Assembly: GCF_002994745.2 (NCBI RefSeq)
Contig: NC_037090.1
Location: 28,936,501-29,000,500, forward strand
DNA from: Rosa chinensis
Taxonomy: Eukaryota > Streptophyta > Magnoliopsida > Rosales > Rosaceae
Direction of reading: 5' to 3'
DNA length: 64,000 bases
Both the position numbers and the translations under genes were made by a program. Of this stretch, positions 58,931-64,000 are shown piece by piece (the first letter of the stretch is position 1; each line of letters opens with the position of its first letter). The notes under the pieces were generated by a model, which saw nothing but the letters and a program-made list of their open reading frames with translations, was not told the DNA's origin and did not search any database.

Positions 58931-61080
58931 ATTACAAAGTAGGAGACACTGAGACATTTATATATCATATCCCAGCAAATTGAAAAACTTCGGTCAATCA
59001 AAAAGCTGAGAGATTAGAATTAACAAATTTTCAGAGGGAATTTCAATTCCCAAACAATGAAAGAATCAAGGGCCCCATAAACCTCCTCTTTCACATTTGA
59101 CAGACTCTTAATCTAAAAAAAGAGAGTACTTACTACTTTCAACACTAAACATAAATATATGCAAAAGGGTGCACTAATAAAATAAGCAAAAAAAGAAAAG
59201 AGAAACTTACACACTCAACAAGCTTGAGGGACTTCAAAATGTCCCAATCTCCTTATTGCTTTCCAGGCTCTTGGGTATCTGGGTCTTGGACCCTTTAATC
59301 CATATACCTGAAAAAAGAGGCAAAATTCAACAACAAAGTGATAATTTTTAGGAACAAAAACATGTAGAATTCTCTCAGAATGATGCAAATTACTAAAATA
59401 ATAGGCCATTGTTTCTGAAGCTGACCACTACACGGCTTCTACTGCGGGAGATTCTGCCAAATTCCAGTCACTTAGTAAAGAACGGCAGTGAGTATGTCAA
59501 AGTAAGCATACTAAGAAAGCATTTGAAATTCTCAGAAAGAAAAAAAAATTAATGGCTCAGACCAGAGCCTCAGATGTATTACTCCATTCTCACTATCCAA
59601 TCCAACCAACACTACTTGATCACAAAGATTAACTCAATAAACTTCAAAGTTTGAACCTTTACATGGTTTTACCACAAAGAAATTTACTTTTTACAGTTTT
59701 CAAAGAGAAACACACTCACATTTTCATAATCGGAATCAACTTCTCCAATCCAATGCTTTACTTGCCGAAGTACCTGAGAGAGACTAACCCTAATTTTGTC
59801 TCTTTGGTCACCCAAACAACATCTGGTTCCTGCAAAAGAAGAGATCAATAAGTTGAGTATATATACCAAAGAGAGGGCTTTGAGTACTGAACCGATATTT
59901 GGAATTGTGAACCAGTAAATGTTTGGGTTAATAAGTTGCTGAGTCTATAAGTATGACGTGAGTTAGAAAGATGAAGGCCATCAAAATTGTTTGAAAGAAA
60001 CCCAACAAACAACACTTAAGCAATCCCTAAACAAAAAGAAGAGATCAACATGAATAAAATCATGGTAGCATCGGCTATGAAAAAATCTTCCAAACCAGTT
60101 CATTATTTATGTTTCTTTCCAACAATGTAAACAAAACAGCTTGACAGAGGATAAATTCAACAACTTAGCGTAATATATCGATATGCAAGTTTACTTACAA
60201 GAAGGCCAGAATTCATTAAAAGTGAGATTTGTTCATCTTTAACCTTTCCTCCAAGTGATAATAATGTACACTGCAGTAAAGCAATTTTCAGTTGGATTGT
60301 ATATACTGATGAGGATTCACCTCAACTGATGAATTCTGTAATCGAGTCTGGGTTGGCTCTGATGTTCATCTCAGAAGCAAATGAATAAGATTTGAACCCG
60401 GCTAGCAATTAGACATTCAAGATTGAACCAAAGTCGATCGATCTGTAGGAAACATATACATACTGTGAGTATATATGGTGTGCAAATGAAGTATGAGACG
60501 GACTGAGTCTGTATTGAATTGGATTGGCAAAATTTAAACTAATTGAATAAGAAGGAACAGAAATAGAAAGTCTCTAAAAATAACATACCCATTACCAAAA
60601 CAACCTCAAAAGAATAAACGGAGCAGTGGCAAGTTTGAGATTTTGAGCAGGAGACGGATCTCTATCTCTTTGGTTTTGTATTTCTGTGCGAGGAGAGTGA
60701 GAGAAATTTGTTGATTCAAGCAGAGAGAGAGCGATTTGGACTGGGTTCAGTGCGACTGGCGAGAGAAAGAGGCAAACAGATCAATCGATCGGACTGAGAG
60801 TGCAGATGATGATAGATCAAGCTCGGGGTCTAGAGGTCTGGAGAACGAGATCGGGGACTCGTGGTCAGGGAGCGAGGCAGGGGAACACGGGGTCAGAGAC
60901 TGACGTCGGGGACTTGGGGTCAGGTCGGAGGCGGCTTGGAGAATGATGAGGTTGACAAGGTGAGGTCGACGAGGTGAGCTGCTGAAGAAGGAGGTAGGGT
61001 TCGAAAGTTTTAGAGAATGACGAGGTCGACAAGGTGAGCTGCTCGAGGTAGGGTTCGAAAGTTTTAGAGAAAGCGGAAAA
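58931..61080. other. CACTA interior right of the Tat insertion
   Basis: Mostly AT-rich noncoding DNA. On the minus strand, 61080-60780 looks like a pyrimidine-rich leader (TTTCGAACCCTACCTC repeated near 60997 and 61055), placed like the leader-type sequence just inside the left end of the other CACTA. Splice-like AG/GT borders occur around a piece at 59310-59220, but I cannot name its source gene. Confidence 0.4.
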
Positions 61081-61327
61081 AAGTACCAAGTGTGGGGGGA
61101 AATGAAATTATTAGTCCCCGCGTTCTCAAACTTGAAAATTTAGTCCCTCCGCGTTTTTTTAAATTTTTCGAACAAAACTTTTCTCATTTTTTTATTTGGT
61201 GACTGATGTCTATAATAACCATAGAAATCGGTTTCTTCACAAACTGATGTTAACATGTTTTTTAACATCAAGTGCAATCCTGACCGATTTAATAGTGGTG
61301 ATGTCTAATGACATTATTCTAGTAGTG

Positions 61328-62099
61328 CGGGCTTCATTTTTCTTTTCCAACTCTTCTATATATTTCCGGCCATCAATACCGGCTTTCCTCTCATTGGCAA
61401 GAGCTTCCTCAGCCTGCTTCAGCTTCGCGGACAGGTTATCACTTGCCTTCAAGGTTTGCTGCACAGTTGATTCATAGTATTTCAATGTTGTCCTCTCGGC
61501 ATCCAGTTCAGCCTGCAAATTATTCATGGACTCGATCGAAGCCCTGAGTCTGTTACCAGTATGATAGTTCATGCAAACAGCCTACCAACAAAAACAGAAA
61601 CCCATTTTAGCATCACCCGACATTCCAAAACATAAGACCCAAAATACTAGAGCAAATTCGGATTACTTACCCTCATCAATTTCTCCTGAGAAACAGAAAA
61701 ATCAGCCAACTCATCACCGGTATCGATATGGGGAAGGTCCCGCAGATCTGCAACCAATTGAGGAATACAATCTTCCTCGATACCTCTCTTCCTCAGACTC
61801 TTGGCAAGCTTCTGAGCGGTAGAATCTCTCTTCAGGTGCGCGCCAGTGGAAGTACCAGCACCATGCGAGGATGACCTGGAGGACTGGGAAGACTCTGATC
61901 CCCTAGGTTGGGACCCTCCAGGGCTCCACTGACTCGAAGGACCACCATCAGCTGTCCTGGCCCTCTTGGTAAGTTGTGGACTAACTGAAACACCTCTCAT
62001 CAGATCCTCTAACCTTGGTAGTTCTCTCTTCTTTTGGGCAGCTGTCGCTGTCCTCTCGACATGAGCAGCCCCCTCCACTATCATTCCCTGACCACCTCG
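61328..62099 (-). pseudogene. Coiled-coil TE-type locus, copy B, 5' part
   Basis: It matches copy A from about 44319 to 45090. It contains the coiled coil LQAELDAERTTLKYYESTV and the basic block KRARTADGGPSSQWSPGGSQ, here without the stop found in copy A after GGPSR. Similarity ends at about 62099, so the N-terminal exons of copy A are not present. Confidence 0.9.
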
Positions 62100-63681
62100 G
62101 ACGCCCAGAAGTAGCCCACGCGCCGTCTCATTGTCGCTTGTATGACGTCGTCCTCCTCCTCTCTTCTCTCAGAACCCCCAAGTCACTCACCCACCAACCA
62201 ACAAAAAATAGCAGAAGCGATCACAATCCAAAAAATGAACTCCTGCGTCACCATCCACCACCACTCAAATCACCAAACAAACCAATCTGAGCCTCCAAAA
62301 TCAAGCTACTCATAAACCCCAGAACCACTCCAACCAACCTGAAAATGACAAACATTAACCAAGCACAATTTCGGAGCTAAATCTGCCTCTAAATTTCAAC
62401 CTAGTAATGGACGATTTGTTTGATTTGTTTCGGCTGACTGGAATTGACCCACCCACCACCGACAACTCGGACCAATAACATGATCGTATCTCTCTCCTTC
62501 TCTGTCGAACAAATTTTTCTCTTTAACAAATTATCTAATCAGGGGCAGCCGACGGTAGGTATTAATATTGATAAGACCATTTTTGCTTCTAAGTTTCATC
62601 GATTTCCTATTAGAAAATGCAAAGCTTTGTTGCTTCCATGTTTCTATTTTTGTGTTCTTCATTTACTGGAAATCAAGAATCGCACAAGATAAGAAAAATT
62701 TCCAGATCAAAGGAAAATCTCTTGTTTCTGGACAGAGGGAGAAAGAAGATAAGAAAAAAGAGAGATGAAAAAGATGCTGAGACAATTTTGCTTTGCTTTT
62801 GATTGTTTCTACTTCGTGTTCGTAATTTGCTGCGATCCGTGAGGTAAAGTTGTCTTTGCTACTGGGTCATCTTAGTTTGTGGATGTTTCTTTCAGGTTTG
62901 ATTTGATTTTTAATTATGTCGAGGTTGTTGATGAATTGTGGTTGTTGTTGCTGCTGAATATTTGAGGGTTTGTAGTCAAACTCTTGCCCATTTTGGAGGA
63001 AATTATGGAAGAAACTGAAGCAGGGGCATTCTCATCACTTTACAAGTTCCATGTCTTACGTGGCGCTGAGCTGGCAAGTACATAACTGACACGTCATCGA
63101 GCAACCGGAGAAAATAGAGGGAATGGACCGGTTAGATTGAAAATATTGAGTTCAGGGACTTTTGGGATTAAATTAGAAAGGCAGGGACTAAAACAAGGAC
63201 GAAGACATACTTCAGGGACTAAACAGTATTTTGCCCTAGAATATAACTTCCATGCATGTTTAATTCATATCAAGTCCTATCAAGAAGAAGATATGTATAT
63301 GTGGCTGCACAATAATTTTTGAGAATGGCTAAAGCATGTCTTTCTTCAACTCATGATTCTAATAATGGTGAATTTTGTAATAATATTTTTAAAGATTTCT
63401 TTGTAAATAAAGCTCGGCCTGGCCTGAAAAAAAAAAATGAGGGCTACCTGGCCTGGCCCGAAAAAGCCTGCAAGTCCCGCTTTATATGTATGGGCTTGGA
63501 TCTTGCAATTTACAATAAAGCCCAGCACGACCCGGCCTGTTATTATTTAAAAATGTAGTAAGGCCCAACCCAACCAGGCCCGGTCCAAGCCTGCTATGAA
63601 CGGACTGGGCCAGCCCATTGATGAGGCCTAGTTGTGCTTATATTGTAGAGCAGTTATCGAATCATATAGATTGTTCTGCAA
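62100..63681. other. Unassigned DNA, TE-like fragments
   Basis: No gene is supported. GGGACTAAA-type phrases at 63160-63225 and GGCCTGGCCCG-rich text at 63415-63610 look like edges of non-autonomous DNA transposons. Short ORFs have no domain. Confidence 0.4.
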
Positions 63682-63696
63682 TACTACTTTCATACT

Positions 63697-63919
63697 TTTA
63701 TTTTTTTTTTAGGTTTGGACGACAGTAGTAACCACACACACACCCTCATGTGTATCCTAGCGTAGCCGGACTAATCACTGTACCGCAGATGCACCAACCT
63801 TGGTGTTTAATCAACCTAGGTCCCTCAAATCTGCTGGCCACGGGGTGGAGCTGAGATTCGAACGCTAGACCTGGGGGTTCTAGACTAGGCCGCTCGACCA
63901 ACATACCATACCACGTGGT
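63697..63919 (-). mobile_element. tRNA-derived SINE, second copy, with 15-bp target duplication
   Basis: Reverse-complement relative of the SINE at 4186-4408, including the TTGGTCGAGCGG A-box region and GCGTTCGAATCTC B box. A T-run at the left is its tail. The perfect duplication TACTACTTTCATACT lies at 63682-63696 and 63920-63934. The B box is closer to the tRNA consensus than in the first copy. Confidence 0.92.
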
Positions 63920-64000
63920 TACTACTTTCATACTAAATCGCAACTACTAATTCTATTAAGACTTCTCATAAACCGATTGAGGAAAAAAAAAAAAGCAAGC

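Larger units (their letters stand above)
53914..61327. mobile_element. Second CACTA element, left end lost, splitting copy B
   Basis: The right end is CTAGTAGTG at 61319-61327. Its inner sequence (reverse complement CACTACTAGAATAATGTC, then ACATCA motifs and a CCCCCCACAC block near 61090-61100) is homologous to the left end of the 46897 element, so it lies in the opposite orientation. The left side starts directly in subterminal ACATCGATTTCC-type repeats without CACTACTAG, and about 90 bp of copy A sequence (44226-44318) is missing, consistent with a deletion of the left end. A segment of about 318 bp is tandemly duplicated (about 54019-54336 and 54337-54650). No transposase was found. Unassigned ORF pieces (54968-54732, 59409-59215 minus) may be captured exons. 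Confidence 0.75.

Overview
The window is nuclear DNA of a eudicot plant. The evidence is spliced genes with GT-AG introns, patatin-like and PMEI-type plant proteins, AT-rich intergenic DNA, and nested plant transposons (Ty1/copia, Ty3/gypsy chromovirus and Tat lineages, CACTA, Mutator, hAT, LINE, SINE, TRIM). Protein and repeat style suggest Rosaceae, but this is an impression and was not tested. Only two genes look intact: a seven-exon patatin-like phospholipase (12640 to 10387, minus) and a single-exon PMEI/invertase-inhibitor gene (25315 to 24791, minus). Nearly everything else is mobile DNA or broken gene copies.

Layout. 1-4137: 3' end of a Tat-type Ty3/gypsy element with an antisense ORF carrying a putative gypsy-type transposon domain, a 61-bp tandem array, a polypurine tract and an LTR; a SINE follows. 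4.8-9.9 kb: LTR remnant, a 397-bp tandem duplication, a TIR element and a dead hAT transposase. 10-24 kb: patatin cluster with one intact gene, one 5'-truncated frameshifted copy (plus strand) and one copy with an internal exon-fusing deletion (minus strand), interleaved with LINE pieces and three TRIM-like elements. 24-25.5 kb: a GC-rich TIR element and the PMEI gene. 28.3-39.1 kb: nested LTR elements (a chromovirus-like solo LTR holding a Tat solo LTR, a copia LTR with adjacent primer site, and a 6.5-kb degenerate copia with target duplications). 40.3-41.7 kb: a Pack-MULE carrying a U-box E3 ligase fragment. 42.9-62.1 kb: two direct copies of a coiled-coil, TE-type locus. Between them lies a 5.55-kb Pack-CACTA with CHD1-like remodeler and PDR/ABCG transporter exons. 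The second copy is split by another CACTA that itself holds a 3-kb rearranged Tat element with inverted LTRs. The window ends with a second SINE.

The main biological themes are decay of a local phospholipase gene family and repeated capture of host exons by DNA transposons. The most unusual object is the inverted-LTR Tat insertion at 55899-58925: both outer ends are U5 ends and it has a perfect 5-bp target duplication. I did not find a convincing new enzymatic system.
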